Positions 1-8,919 of a stretch of 64,000 bases of DNA are shown here, piece after piece. The stretch's first letter is position 1. The number at the start of each line of letters is the position of its first letter. The stretch comes from Chitinophaga pinensis (lineage in GTDB: Bacteria > Bacteroidota > Bacteroidia > B-17B0 > Aurantibacillaceae): assembly GCA_945860225.1 (NCBI GenBank), contig CAMAPT010000002.1, positions 96,310 to 160,309 of the forward strand, given 5' to 3'. The notes beneath the pieces were generated by a model. The model did not search any database and was not told where the DNA came from. It saw nothing but the letters and a program-made list of their open reading frames with translations. Position numbers and translations under genes: made by a program.

Positions 1-200
1 CTAATTTGATCAATAAAATAATGTGGAACATGTTGCATTTCTTCTAGTGTAGGTTTGGCAGTTCCAATACACATTTCTTTATAAAATTGTCTTGAATCAG
101 CAGAAATTACAGGGCATTGGTAAAATTTTGCTAATTCTATGGATAAAGCTGTTTTGCCAACAGCGGTGGGACCGGCAATAACTATGAGATGTTTTTTCAA
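1..200 (-). CDS. miaA: tRNA dimethylallyltransferase MiaA (partial, N-terminal 66 residues)
   Basis: MiaA adds a dimethylallyl group from DMAPP to the N6 of adenosine 37 in tRNAs reading UNN codons. The visible N-terminus has the P-loop GPTAVGKTAL at residues 10-19, then SADSRQ and the IGTAKP segment, all family hallmarks. The remainder lies beyond the left edge. I place the start at a TTG (base 200), because it gives the normal MKKxLIxIxGPTA beginning and sits one base after the stop codon of the upstream DUF6702 gene; no ATG suits. The one-base spacing implies translational coupling with that gene. Confidence 0.93.
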   Translation of the reverse strand, partial: MKKHLIVIAGPTAVGKTALSIELAKFYQCPVISADSRQFYKEMCIGTAKPTLEEMQHVPHYFIDQI

Positions 201-201
201 T

Positions 202-780
202 TTAAAAATTAAATTCGATCTGATTTTCTGGATTAGTAAGTTTAAAACTTTTTTTTACGTTATTTACTTCAGCATGAATGATAAGCATCTGTTGAGGTAA
301 AAAATCATAAAGTAAATGAGTTATTATTTTTAGGTGATTCGGTTGATTGCTTTTTTTTATTTCTAAATATGTCCAAATACAATCTTCTTCTTTTTCATAT
401 CCTACCATGTCAAGAGTTGTTGTTTGATGGTTTATGGAAATAGAAAATCTTTTTTTAATATATTCAAATAATTCGGTTTCCATAACCGCTTTATTTTTGG
501 GGTTGAGTAAATCAATATATTTACCTGATGTTTTTTTTAGCCCATCTTCAAGGTCGTTGGTAAATAATTTTATACTAACGGACAGAAATTGTGTTTTGAA
601 ATCGTGTTTTATGTCGATGACACCAATGTAAAAAGGATGCCTACAATTGCAGTAATCAGCATAAATAGGAGAAATATTATTAGCTCTAAAAGATGAACAA
701 ACTATAAAAAATAGGACAAGCGAAAACGCCTTTAAATGTTTACCTATATTTTTTAATTTTATCACACACAAAAATAGCAT
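202..780 (-). CDS. DUF6702 family exported protein
   Basis: A 192-residue protein of the Bacteroidota family DUF6702, whose function is unknown. A hydrophobic segment at about residues 17-30 looks like a signal peptide or N-terminal anchor preceded by lysines. After it comes the family's HPFYIGVIDI segment, with alternating strands typical of a small beta-rich extracytoplasmic domain. The gene is followed by miaA after one base. Its start codon lies only five bases from the divergent HupE gene, so either its promoter sits inside that gene or the true start is further in (a GTG codon six residues on is possible). In related genomes DUF6702, HupE and an M1 peptidase often lie together, as here. 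Confidence 0.8.
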   Translation of the reverse strand: MLFLCVIKLKNIGKHLKAFSLVLFFIVCSSFRANNISPIYADYCNCRHPFYIGVIDIKHDFKTQFLSVSIKLFTNDLEDGLKKTSGKYIDLLNPKNKAVMETELFEYIKKRFSISINHQTTTLDMVGYEKEEDCIWTYLEIKKSNQPNHLKIITHLLYDFLPQQMLIIHAEVNNVKKSFKLTNPENQIEFNF

Positions 781-785
781 TTTTT

Positions 786-1379
786 ATGGACGAATTTAGG
801 GTATGGTTTAGTACGGGTCTTCTACATATACTTGATTTAAATGGTTACGATCATATTTTGTATGTAGTTGTTTTAACCGTATTATTTAGTATCCGACAAT
901 GGAAACAATTATTAGTTCTAACATCGGCTTTTACAATTGGACATTGTTTAACACTTGCTATTAGTACTTTGAATATCATTCAAATTAAACAAAATATTGT
1001 GGAATTTTTAATACCAATGACTATTCTTGTGACTTGTTTAGTAAATTTAATGGAACGACTATTGCCAAATTTTAGGAACGCTGAAGGAGTGAAAAACTAT
1101 TATTTAAATTATTCATTAGCCATGTTATTTGGTTTGGTGCATGGCTTAGGATTTTCTTATTTGTTAAAATCGATGTTGGGTAAAGAAGCTTCGGTTGTTT
1201 TTCCATTGCTTTGGTTTAATTTAGGACTAGAATTTGGCCAATTTATAATCGTAGTGATGATGCTTTTATTTTCTGTTTTTTTGGCTAGATTTACAAAAAT
1301 CCAAAAACACACTGAGGTAATATGGGTTTCGTTAGCAGCAGCAGGAATAGCTTTTGCTTTATTGGTTCAAAGAATATAA
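786..1379 (+). CDS. HupE/UreJ family membrane protein
   Basis: A 197-residue polytopic inner-membrane protein with about six hydrophobic segments. The N-terminal FxxGxxHILDLNGYDHILY region and a later GHCLTLAIS motif carry the histidine-rich signature of the HupE/UreJ_2 family. Characterised relatives are nickel or cobalt permease-like proteins of hydrogenase and urease clusters. No hydrogenase or urease gene is visible here, and the Bacteroidota members of this clade have no established substrate. It is followed after 12 bases by an M1 peptidase on the same strand, so the two are probably cotranscribed. Metal uptake remains an inference from the family name only. Confidence 0.85.
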   Translation: MDEFRVWFSTGLLHILDLNGYDHILYVVVLTVLFSIRQWKQLLVLTSAFTIGHCLTLAISTLNIIQIKQNIVEFLIPMTILVTCLVNLMERLLPNFRNAEGVKNYYLNYSLAMLFGLVHGLGFSYLLKSMLGKEASVVFPLLWFNLGLEFGQFIIVVMMLLFSVFLARFTKIQKHTEVIWVSLAAAGIAFALLVQRI

Positions 1380-1391
1380 AATTTAAAAAAA

Positions 1392-3749
1392 ATGATTCGA
1401 TATTTTAATCTAACAGGTTGTTTGTGTATGCTGATCTCTTTGGCATACGGTCAAAATATTAAAAACAATCCTATGTCTAATCATGGGAATAAATTTGAGC
1501 AATTAGGAAGCATTTTACCAACTCCCAATGAGCAAAGAACAGCTTCAGGGGCTCCGGGAATTAAATATTGGCAACAAAAAGCAGATTATAACATTGAGGC
1601 AACATTAGATGAGAAAAATTTAATGTTAATTGGGAAGGAAATAGTTACTTATCATAATAATTCGCCAGATAAGCTTAATTATTTATGGATGCAACTAGAT
1701 GAAAATCAGCATGCGACAAATTCTGATGCTAATTTTTTTGATGGTAATAAATTAAATGCACCTTATGATGAAGCAACTATTCGGGCAATGGACGTTCATG
1801 AACGTTACAAAGATTTAGGCGATCAAATTTTAGCTGTCACGGATGAGTTTGGTAAACCTTTAAAATATGTTGTAAATCAAACAATGATGCGCATTGATTT
1901 GCCCAAAACGTTAAATCCTAACGGAAAGATAAAGTTTGTTGTAAAATGGCAATATAAAATGGGAAATCGTATTGCTATTGGTGGACGCGGTGGATATGAG
2001 TATTTTCCGGAAGATGGTAATTATTTATTTACGCTTACTCAGTGGTATCCTCGTATGTGTGTGTATAGTGATTTTCAGGGATGGCAAAATAAACAGTTTA
2101 CAGGAAGAGGAGAGTTTGCTTTGGCATTTGGCGATTACACCGTAAAAATGACAGTTCCTGATGATCACGTGGTTTGTTCAACAGGACAGTGCCAAAATTA
2201 TCAACAAGTATTAAGTCCAGTTCAAATGAGAAGATGGAATCAAGCAAATTTAAACTATAATGATGTCACGGAAATAGTCACCTTGGATGAATGCACCAAG
2301 GCTGAAAAAAACAAAACTAAAGGTACAAAAACTTGGATTTTTAAGGCGGATAGCGTCAGAGATTTTGCATGGGGTTCTTCTCGTAAATTTATGTGGGATG
2401 CATTGCCTATAAAAGTGGATGGAAAGAAAGTAATGTGTATGAGTTTTTATGGGAAAGAAGCTAATGGTTTATATAGAAAATATTCAACAAAAACAGTAGC
2501 TCACACCATTAAAACGTATTCTAAATTCACTATACCATATACTTACCCTGTAGCTCAAAGTGTTGAGGCGGCCAATGGAATGGAGTACCCAATGATTTGT
2601 TTTAATTTTGGTCGTACCGAAAAAGATGGTACTTATACTGAAGGAGCTAAATACGGGATGCTAGGAGTTATTATTCACGAAGTTGGACATAACTTTTTTC
2701 CAATGATAATTAACAGTGATGAACGTCAGTGGAGTTGGTTAGATGAGGGATTAAATACCTTCGTGCAATTTTTAACTGAGCAGGAGTTTGATAATAACTA
2801 TCCATCATCTCGCGGGCCGGCTCATAAACTAGTAGATTACATGCGACTACCAAAAGATCAGCTAGAGCCCATTATGACTAATAGTGAGAACATTAATAAT
2901 TTTGGCGCTAATGCATATAGTAAACCATGCACGGCGTTGAATATTTTACGTGAAACAGTAATGGGGCGCGAATTATTTGATTTTGCATTTAAACAATATT
3001 GTTCACGTTGGGCATTTAAACATCCAACACCAGCTGATTTTTTTAGAACTATGGAAGATGCAAGTGCGGTTGATTTAGATTGGTTTTGGAGAGCATGGTT
3101 TTATGACATTGAACCAGTTGATGTTTCTTTAGATTCGGTAAAGGCTTTTACTTTTATTAATAATAAAGAAGTACCTGTGAAAATAGACACTGTGAGGATT
3201 TATCCTAAAATGAAAGATACCTTTGAACCAGTTTCAAAAATAAGAAACAGAGAACTAGGATTAAAGTTTTTGGTGGATACAGATACAACTTTGCGTGATT
3301 TCTATTATCACTACAAACCCGATATAAAAACTGAGTTAGAAAAAAAAGCAATTAACCGTAATGAAAATTTAGAAGCGGTAAGTGATTCTGCTTTTGCAAA
3401 TATTAAAGAGAAATATTATTATGAAATTTATTTTACCAACAAGGGCGGTTGCGTCACTCCATTAATTATTCAATGGAATTTTAAAGATGGTACCACTGAA
3501 ATTGACAGAGTAAATGCTTATGTCTGGCGCAAGAACGAAAAGAGTGTTGTTAAGACTTATGCTAAAAATAAAGAAGTAGTTTCTATTGTTTTTGATCCAT
3601 ATAAAGAAACGTGTGACATTGATGAAAAAAATAATAGTTGGAATGTTAAAGAAGTGCCTAGCCGTTTTGACCTATTTAAAGGGAAAACAGTTGGTCGCGG
3701 ACAAAGCACCGGCGGAAATCCTATGCAAAAGGCTAAGGAAGGGAAATAG
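1392..3749 (+). CDS. M1 family zinc metallopeptidase (long form, 785 aa)
   Basis: A predicted exported aminopeptidase-like enzyme. Residues 1-20 look like a signal peptide ending in AYGQ. The zinc site HEVGH is at residues 429-433, and the third ligand Glu452 follows in WLDEG after exactly 18 residues (HEXXH-X18-E). The exopeptidase motif GMEYPM lies shortly before it, close to the canonical GxMEN but with Tyr-Pro instead of Asn. The protein ends in a beta-rich region without the large helical ERAP1-like C-domain. It is six bases upstream of an ABC permease gene, and a second, shorter M1 peptidase closes the cluster, suggesting linked export and peptide processing or degradation. The substrate is unknown. 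Confidence 0.9.
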   Translation: MIRYFNLTGCLCMLISLAYGQNIKNNPMSNHGNKFEQLGSILPTPNEQRTASGAPGIKYWQQKADYNIEATLDEKNLMLIGKEIVTYHNNSPDKLNYLWMQLDENQHATNSDANFFDGNKLNAPYDEATIRAMDVHERYKDLGDQILAVTDEFGKPLKYVVNQTMMRIDLPKTLNPNGKIKFVVKWQYKMGNRIAIGGRGGYEYFPEDGNYLFTLTQWYPRMCVYSDFQGWQNKQFTGRGEFALAFGDYTVKMTVPDDHVVCSTGQCQNYQQVLSPVQMRRWNQANLNYNDVTEIVTLDECTKAEKNKTKGTKTWIFKADSVRDFAWGSSRKFMWDALPIKVDGKKVMCMSFYGKEANGLYRKYSTKTVAHTIKTYSKFTIPYTYPVAQSVEAANGMEYPMICFNFGRTEKDGTYTEGAKYGMLGVIIHEVGHNFFPMIINSDERQWSWLDEGLNTFVQFLTEQEFDNNYPSSRGPAHKLVDYMRLPKDQLEPIMTNSENINNFGANAYSKPCTALNILRETVMGRELFDFAFKQYCSRWAFKHPTPADFFRTMEDASAVDLDWFWRAWFYDIEPVDVSLDSVKAFTFINNKEVPVKIDTVRIYPKMKDTFEPVSKIRNRELGLKFLVDTDTTLRDFYYHYKPDIKTELEKKAINRNENLEAVSDSAFANIKEKYYYEIYFTNKGGCVTPLIIQWNFKDGTTEIDRVNAYVWRKNEKSVVKTYAKNKEVVSIVFDPYKETCDIDEKNNSWNVKEVPSRFDLFKGKTVGRGQSTGGNPMQKAKEGK

Positions 3750-3755
3750 TTTCAA

Positions 3756-4679
3756 ATGAATCAACTTCTTAAAATAAGATACTTTCAATTAAAAAGAGAT
3801 TTAGGTTTTTTATTTTTTGTGATTGTTGCATTAGTATCTTGTGTTTCTTTTTTAGTATTTAATCATCAAGAACAAATAGGTTTATATACAACATGGATTG
3901 TTGTGTTTTTGTTTTATAGTTTTCATAAAAATCGTGGAGATATTGCATTTTTAGCTAAGCATTTTGAAAAAGCTAAATTTCAATTGATTATTGAGTATCA
4001 GTTGTTTTTATTTCCGGTTTCAATTCCTTGTTTGTTTACGAATTACTGGTATTGTTTTTTTGTTCTGCATGGTTTTGTTTTGGTGATTCCATTTTTAAAT
4101 ATAAAATCTAAATACAGTTTAAAATATAATTTTGTTACTCGTTTATTTAAGAATGATTTTATATTTATTTCAGGAGTAAGAAGGAATTTAGTATCATTAG
4201 TTATTTTGTTTTTGTTGGCTTTGGCTCTTAGTCCTTTAAAATTGTTTCCATTAGTGGCTTTATTTTTATTTAATAATGTAGTGTTTTCGTTTTATGAATA
4301 CAATGAAAGTGTACAGATATTACAGGCACTTCAAAAAACACCCAAACAGTTGATGGCATCTCTTTTAAATTTTGGGGTGAAAAAAATGTTGTTTGTTAAT
4401 TTTCCAATCCTTTTAATCAATACCATATTTAATCCTGATTTATGGATGTTTAATATGTATTTTTTAGCCTATAATATTTTGATATTGGCTACAGTCATTG
4501 CTTTAAAATACGAGAGTTATCAATATAAAAAATCAGTAAGTAATCATCAAATAAAATTAATTGTTATGATTTTAGGTTTATTTATTCCATACTTATTTCC
4601 ATTAACTATTATATTTTATATTCAATCAAGAGCCGGAGCTATTGAAAATTTAAGTCATTATTTAGATGTTGTCAATTAA
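3756..4679 (+). CDS. Polytopic membrane protein, probable ABC exporter permease
   Basis: A 307-residue protein with roughly eight hydrophobic segments and no recognisable catalytic motif. I cannot match it to a named family by sequence. Its role as permease is inferred from position: its last 14 bases overlap the start of an ABC ATPase gene, an arrangement typical of a coupled transporter pair. Phe, Leu and Ile dominate, with short charged loops such as KYNFVTRLFKNDF. It lies between two M1 metallopeptidase genes. In some Bacteroidota an ABC permease is fused to an M1 peptidase; here the functions are on separate genes. Confidence 0.7.
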   Translation: MNQLLKIRYFQLKRDLGFLFFVIVALVSCVSFLVFNHQEQIGLYTTWIVVFLFYSFHKNRGDIAFLAKHFEKAKFQLIIEYQLFLFPVSIPCLFTNYWYCFFVLHGFVLVIPFLNIKSKYSLKYNFVTRLFKNDFIFISGVRRNLVSLVILFLLALALSPLKLFPLVALFLFNNVVFSFYEYNESVQILQALQKTPKQLMASLLNFGVKKMLFVNFPILLINTIFNPDLWMFNMYFLAYNILILATVIALKYESYQYKKSVSNHQIKLIVMILGLFIPYLFPLTIIFYIQSRAGAIENLSHYLDVVN

Positions 4680-5352
4680 AGATTTGTCGTTTTGTTATAG
4701 CGAAGAACCAGTTTTAAAAGATATTAATATATCTTTCGAGACTAATCATATTCATGGGATTGTAGGATTGAACGGAAGTGGTAAAACAACTTTTTTTAAT
4801 GTGTTAGCTGGATTTTTACCCCCTGATAATGGAACTATATTAATTAATAATGCTGAGGTTTTGAAGAAGAATATCGCCTATATTGATGCAGAATCTTTTT
4901 TCTATCCGAAACTTACAGCTTCTGAATTTTTGTCTGTATTCCCTAAAACTAATAGCAATTTTAACGAGAAAGATTTAGCGCTCATTTTTAATTTGCCACT
5001 AGAAGAGTTTATTGAAAATTATTCTACCGGGATGAAGAAAAAATTGTTGATTCTATCTCAGTTAAAACAAGACAAACAATTGTTTATTTTTGATGAGCCC
5101 TTTAATGGCTTGGATATAGAGTCAAATAAATCATTACATTATATTATTGAACTGTTAAATAAAAGAGGAAAAACAATATTTATTGCTTCTCATATTATTG
5201 AACCATTATTTGGATTATGCCATCAAATCCACCATTTAAAAAATAAAAATTTTGCAAAGAGTTATCTGCCAAAGGAATATGAATTATTAAATACTGAAGT
5301 TTTTGGTGAATTTGATGAACATTTAAAAAACACATTAAGCCAGTCTTTATGA
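4666..5352 (+). CDS. ABC transporter ATP-binding protein with a degenerate Q-loop
   Basis: A 228-residue nucleotide-binding domain of the CcmA/NatA exporter type. Walker A is GLNGSGKTT (residues 34-42), the signature is YSTGM in place of LSGGQ, Walker B is LFIFDEP followed by the D-loop GLD, and the switch histidine is in FIASHI. Where the Q-loop should read xYxPQ, this protein has AYIDAES, so the glutamine that contacts magnesium and the permease appears to be absent. It overlaps the permease gene upstream by 14 bases and the second M1 peptidase gene downstream by 4, so the genes are translationally coupled. Export rather than import is inferred from the lack of a binding protein. Confidence 0.88.
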   Translation: MLSIKDLSFCYSEEPVLKDINISFETNHIHGIVGLNGSGKTTFFNVLAGFLPPDNGTILINNAEVLKKNIAYIDAESFFYPKLTASEFLSVFPKTNSNFNEKDLALIFNLPLEEFIENYSTGMKKKLLILSQLKQDKQLFIFDEPFNGLDIESNKSLHYIIELLNKRGKTIFIASHIIEPLFGLCHQIHHLKNKNFAKSYLPKEYELLNTEVFGEFDEHLKNTLSQSL

Positions 5353-6986
5353 GAAATATAATTGTATTGCTTTTTTTATGTTTCTCTATTGTTACATTAG
5401 CTCAATCAAAAGGATTTACTAAAGAAGATACTCTGATAGGAAGTAATACATCTTACAGAGCATGGTGGGATGTGATACATTATAATGTTTCAGTAAAACC
5501 TGATTTTAAAAATAAATCTATTTCAGGAAATTCTATTATAACTTATAAAGTAGTAGCAGATAGTTTGCCTTACATTATGCAAATTGATTTACAAAAACCT
5601 TTGTATGTTGACTCTGTATTTTTCGATAGGATTAAAGCCACCAATTACAAAAATGAAAATAATAGATGGATATTCAATTTAAATCCTCAACAAAAAAACT
5701 CTGAGCATACTATTCAATTGTTTTATCATGGTAAACCAAAAGAAGCGGTTAATCCACCATGGAAAGGAGGTTTTGTTTGGAAAAAAGATTCTTTAGGTAA
5801 TCCTTGGATGAGTGTAGCTTGTCAAGGTATTGGAGCTAGTGTTTGGTTTCCTTGTAAAGATGTTCAAAGTGAAGAACCCGAAAACGGAGCAGAATTAACG
5901 ATGTTAGTGCCAGATACATTGGTTGCCATTGGTAATGGTATTTTAGTCCATCAGCAAAAAATCGGAAAAGACCTTGTTTCTTATACCTGGCAAGTAAATA
6001 ATATTATTAATAGTTATGATATTATTCCATATATAGGTAAATATACTGTTATAAATGATTCAATAATTGGAGAAAATGGGTTATTAAAAACTGATTATTG
6101 GGTTTTAAATTATAATGTGGAAAAGGCAAAACAACATCTTAAGTCCAATGTTGTCAAAACAATTAAATGCCTCGAACACTGGTTTGGTTCTTATCCCTTT
6201 TATTCTGATACCTATAAAATAGTTGAATCGCCTTATTTAGGTATGGAGCATCAAAGCAACATAGCTTACGGAAATTCATACCTTAATGGTTATGCAGGCA
6301 AAGATTTATCAAAAACAGGTTGGGGACTGAAATGGGATTTTATTGTAGTACACGAAACTGCTCACGAGTGGTTTGGTAACAGTATTACGGCATTGGATGT
6401 AGCTGATAATTGGATACATGAAGGATTTGCCTCTTATGCAGAAGTGTTATTTACAGAATGTGAATACGGGAAAGAAGCCGGAAATGATTATTGCGAGGGT
6501 ATTAGAACATCTATTGACAATGATATACCGGTTATAGGAAAGTATGACGTAAAAAAAGAGGGGAGTGGTGACATGTATAACAAAGGCAGCAATGTCATAC
6601 ACATGATACGCCAAATTATAGACAATGATGATAAATTTCGGTTACTTTTAAGAGACATCTCAAAAACATTTTATCATAAGATTATCACTACAAAAGAATT
6701 TGAAGAATTTTTGATTCTTAAATCCGGAAAAAATATTAAACCTATATTTGATCAGTATTTAAGAACTGTTCAAATTCCGAGATTAGAATATAAAATTAGT
6801 AATGACACTTTGTTTTATAGGTATTCGAATTGTATAAATTCATTCAATATGCCGGTTAAAATTACAGCAGAAAATGAAATTTGGATCTCACCCACCACTC
6901 AGTGGCAATACATAGAACTTAATCGGCCAAGGCAATCTATTTCCTTAAATAGAAACTTTTATCTTAGCTTAATTAAGGTCAAGTAA
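5349..6986 (+). CDS. M1 family zinc metallopeptidase (short form, 545 aa)
   Basis: A second exported M1 peptidase. A signal peptide covers about residues 1-18 (ending in TLAQS). HETAH is at residues 335-339, with the third zinc ligand Glu358 in WIHEG. The substrate-binding motif reads GMEHQS. The protein stops soon after the catalytic domain, so it lacks the C-terminal helical domain of full-length aminopeptidases, as is common in Bacteroidota. The start codon overlaps the stop region of the ABC ATPase gene by four bases, which supports a functional unit of ABC exporter plus two peptidases. It ends convergently with a phosphoribosyltransferase gene. Confidence 0.9.
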   Translation: MRNIIVLLFLCFSIVTLAQSKGFTKEDTLIGSNTSYRAWWDVIHYNVSVKPDFKNKSISGNSIITYKVVADSLPYIMQIDLQKPLYVDSVFFDRIKATNYKNENNRWIFNLNPQQKNSEHTIQLFYHGKPKEAVNPPWKGGFVWKKDSLGNPWMSVACQGIGASVWFPCKDVQSEEPENGAELTMLVPDTLVAIGNGILVHQQKIGKDLVSYTWQVNNIINSYDIIPYIGKYTVINDSIIGENGLLKTDYWVLNYNVEKAKQHLKSNVVKTIKCLEHWFGSYPFYSDTYKIVESPYLGMEHQSNIAYGNSYLNGYAGKDLSKTGWGLKWDFIVVHETAHEWFGNSITALDVADNWIHEGFASYAEVLFTECEYGKEAGNDYCEGIRTSIDNDIPVIGKYDVKKEGSGDMYNKGSNVIHMIRQIIDNDDKFRLLLRDISKTFYHKIITTKEFEEFLILKSGKNIKPIFDQYLRTVQIPRLEYKISNDTLFYRYSNCINSFNMPVKITAENEIWISPTTQWQYIELNRPRQSISLNRNFYLSLIKVK

Positions 6987-7058
6987 AAAACATTTTTAAA
7001 GTGGGTTGAAACAGAATCTTAACTAGATTTTATTAAAGTATTGTAAAATTAAAAGTTG

Positions 7059-7562
7059 TTAAACTAAGTAAACAGCCTCTTTATTTTTTTTAGAGAAATC
7101 TGTATCTATTCTTTCTTGAAGTGTTGTAGATAATGAAAGCCCAACAAAATCTGCTTTTACCGGAAACCGAGTATGGCTGCGATCTACTAATACGAGCGTA
7201 TTTAGTTGTTTAACGGGTTTATTTAAAAACAATTTAACAGCATAAATAAGTGTTTTACCACTATTCAACACATCATCTACCAATATCACTGATTTGTTTA
7301 CGAAATCTTTTTCTGTAAAGTCAATTTTTGGTTCAAATGACCATGGATTTTCTTTATCTATTTTTATTTTACCTAGTTTAATTTTAATGGAAGAAATAGT
7401 CGTTAAAATATCCACAATTCTTTGAGCTACTTTGTATCCATTACCGTCTATGCCAACAATTAATAATTCTTTTTCTTTGAAATTATTTTCATAAACCTGA
7501 TAAGCCATCCGATTTAATTTTTGATTGATTTGAACAGAGTTAAGTATCTTAGTTTTTTGCAT
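7059..7562 (-). CDS. Phosphoribosyltransferase family protein (PyrR-like), copy 1
   Basis: A 167-residue type I phosphoribosyltransferase. The PRPP-binding loop is VILVDDVLNSGKT, and the region ending in DFVGLSLSTTLQERI is shared with PyrR-like proteins. The exact substrate cannot be read from the sequence; PyrR-type regulators and uracil or purine salvage enzymes share this fold. A clear paralogue lies at 54809-55303. This copy is 26 bases downstream of paaG on the same strand, so it may be transcribed with the phenylacetate genes, though a functional link is not obvious. Confidence 0.82.
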   Translation of the reverse strand: MQKTKILNSVQINQKLNRMAYQVYENNFKEKELLIVGIDGNGYKVAQRIVDILTTISSIKIKLGKIKIDKENPWSFEPKIDFTEKDFVNKSVILVDDVLNSGKTLIYAVKLFLNKPVKQLNTLVLVDRSHTRFPVKADFVGLSLSTTLQERIDTDFSKKNKEAVYLV

Positions 7563-7588
7563 AAATTAAGTTTTAATAAACAAATGTA

Positions 7589-8365
7589 TTAATTGCCTCT
7601 GAATTCAGGTTTTCGTTTTTCCAAAAAGGCCTGCACGCCTTCTTTGTAATCAAATGTATTAGCAGCTTCTGTTTGTGCCACGCCTTCTCGTTCTAGTTGT
7701 TTATCGAAGGTATTCAACAAACTTTCATTTAACAATCGTTTAGTTAACCCAAAAGCTTTTGTAGGCATATTAGATATATTGTGAACAAATTCTAATACAT
7801 CTTGCGAAAATGTTTCGTCTGAAAATACTTTGTAAACCATTCCCATTTGTTGGGCTTCGGTAGCAGAAATTTTATCACCGGTAAACATTAAGGCTGTAGC
7901 TCTCTGAAATCCGATTAATCGAGGTAAGAAAAACGTACCACCACTATCAGGTATTAGTCCGATTTTACTAAATGCCTGAATAAAAGATGCAGTGTGGCGA
8001 GCAGTTACAATATCACAAGCAAGCGCAATATTTGCACCAGCACCAGCAGCTACTCCATTTACAGCAGCAATAATTGGTTTTTCGATATTTCTGATTTTTA
8101 ATATTATAGGATTATAATGTTCCTCTACAATTTTTGTAATTCCTGGACCATTCGGGTCAATTGCTTCTGCTAAATCTTGTCCGGCACAAAAAGCTTTGCC
8201 CGATCCGGTTATAACTATGGCTCTCACATTGTCGTCTATTTTTGCTTTGTCTAAGGCTTCATGAAGCTGTAAGGCCATTTCGCGATTAAAGCTATTGAAT
8301 TTATCAGGTCGGCTTAAGGTAATTATCATCACCTTTTCTACTAGTTCAGTAATTATATAACTCAT
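7589..8365 (-). CDS. paaG: 1,2-epoxyphenylacetyl-CoA isomerase (enoyl-CoA hydratase family)
   Basis: A crotonase-fold enzyme of about 258 residues. In the Paa pathway, PaaG rearranges ring-epoxidised phenylacetyl-CoA to the seven-membered oxepin-CoA. The oxyanion-hole segments are GKAFCAGQDL and AAGAGANIALACD, and FSKIGLIPDSGGTFFLPR closely matches known PaaG proteins, including the Asp just before the GG pair. I prefer the ATG at 8365 over one 14 codons upstream, because the upstream one overlaps paaD and adds residues not seen in the family. It is 19 bases downstream of paaD in the paa operon. Confidence 0.88.
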   Translation of the reverse strand: MSYIITELVEKVMIITLSRPDKFNSFNREMALQLHEALDKAKIDDNVRAIVITGSGKAFCAGQDLAEAIDPNGPGITKIVEEHYNPIILKIRNIEKPIIAAVNGVAAGAGANIALACDIVTARHTASFIQAFSKIGLIPDSGGTFFLPRLIGFQRATALMFTGDKISATEAQQMGMVYKVFSDETFSQDVLEFVHNISNMPTKAFGLTKRLLNESLLNTFDKQLEREGVAQTEAANTFDYKEGVQAFLEKRKPEFRGN

Positions 8366-8384
8366 ATTTTTTTGTAGAATATTT

Positions 8385-8873
8385 TTAAATACATTTAAAG
8401 TAATCAAATGGTTCTAGGCAATCTTGACATTGGTATAAGGCTTTACAGGCGGTGCTTCCAAACTGAGAAATAAGTTTGGTGTTTGAAGATTTGCATTGCG
8501 GACATTGAACCGTTTTAGGCTTGCCAGTTAGCCAACTTTTATCTTCTGAAGTATGCTCTGGAGGCGCAATACCATAAGCTTTTAGTTTTTCTTTCGCCTC
8601 TGGTGTTATCCAGTCAGTTGTCCAAGCTGGGGAATAAATGGTTTCAATATTAATGTCCGTAAACCCATTTTCCATCAATTTTTTTTTAACATCATCCTCT
8701 ATTTGTTTCATAGCAGGACATCCGGAGTAGGTGGGTGTAATTTTTAAATGGATACTGGAATTTGTAATAATTTCAATATCCCTAACAACACCAAGTTCAA
8801 CAATTGTAATTACTGGTATTTCAGGGTCAGCAATTTCTGAAAGTAATGAGATGATATGTTTTTTAGTGGTCAA
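8385..8873 (-). CDS. paaD: 1,2-phenylacetyl-CoA epoxidase subunit PaaD
   Basis: A 162-residue protein with an N-terminal MIP18/DUF59 domain (ADPEIPVITIVELGVV; the Cys in PTYSGCPA is the conserved reactive position). The C-terminal tail has paired cysteines (CPQCKSS ... CQDC) that probably bind metal. PaaD is needed for activity of the PaaABCE monooxygenase and is thought to help assemble or repair its iron centre. It sits between the 35-residue ORF and paaG, consistent with the usual paaABCD order apart from the extra small ORF. Confidence 0.92.
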   Translation of the reverse strand: MTTKKHIISLLSEIADPEIPVITIVELGVVRDIEIITNSSIHLKITPTYSGCPAMKQIEDDVKKKLMENGFTDINIETIYSPAWTTDWITPEAKEKLKAYGIAPPEHTSEDKSWLTGKPKTVQCPQCKSSNTKLISQFGSTACKALYQCQDCLEPFDYFKCI

Positions 8874-8919
8874 TGAATTTTAAATATTTGAAGATTGATT
8901 TTAAGGAATAACTTTTTAT

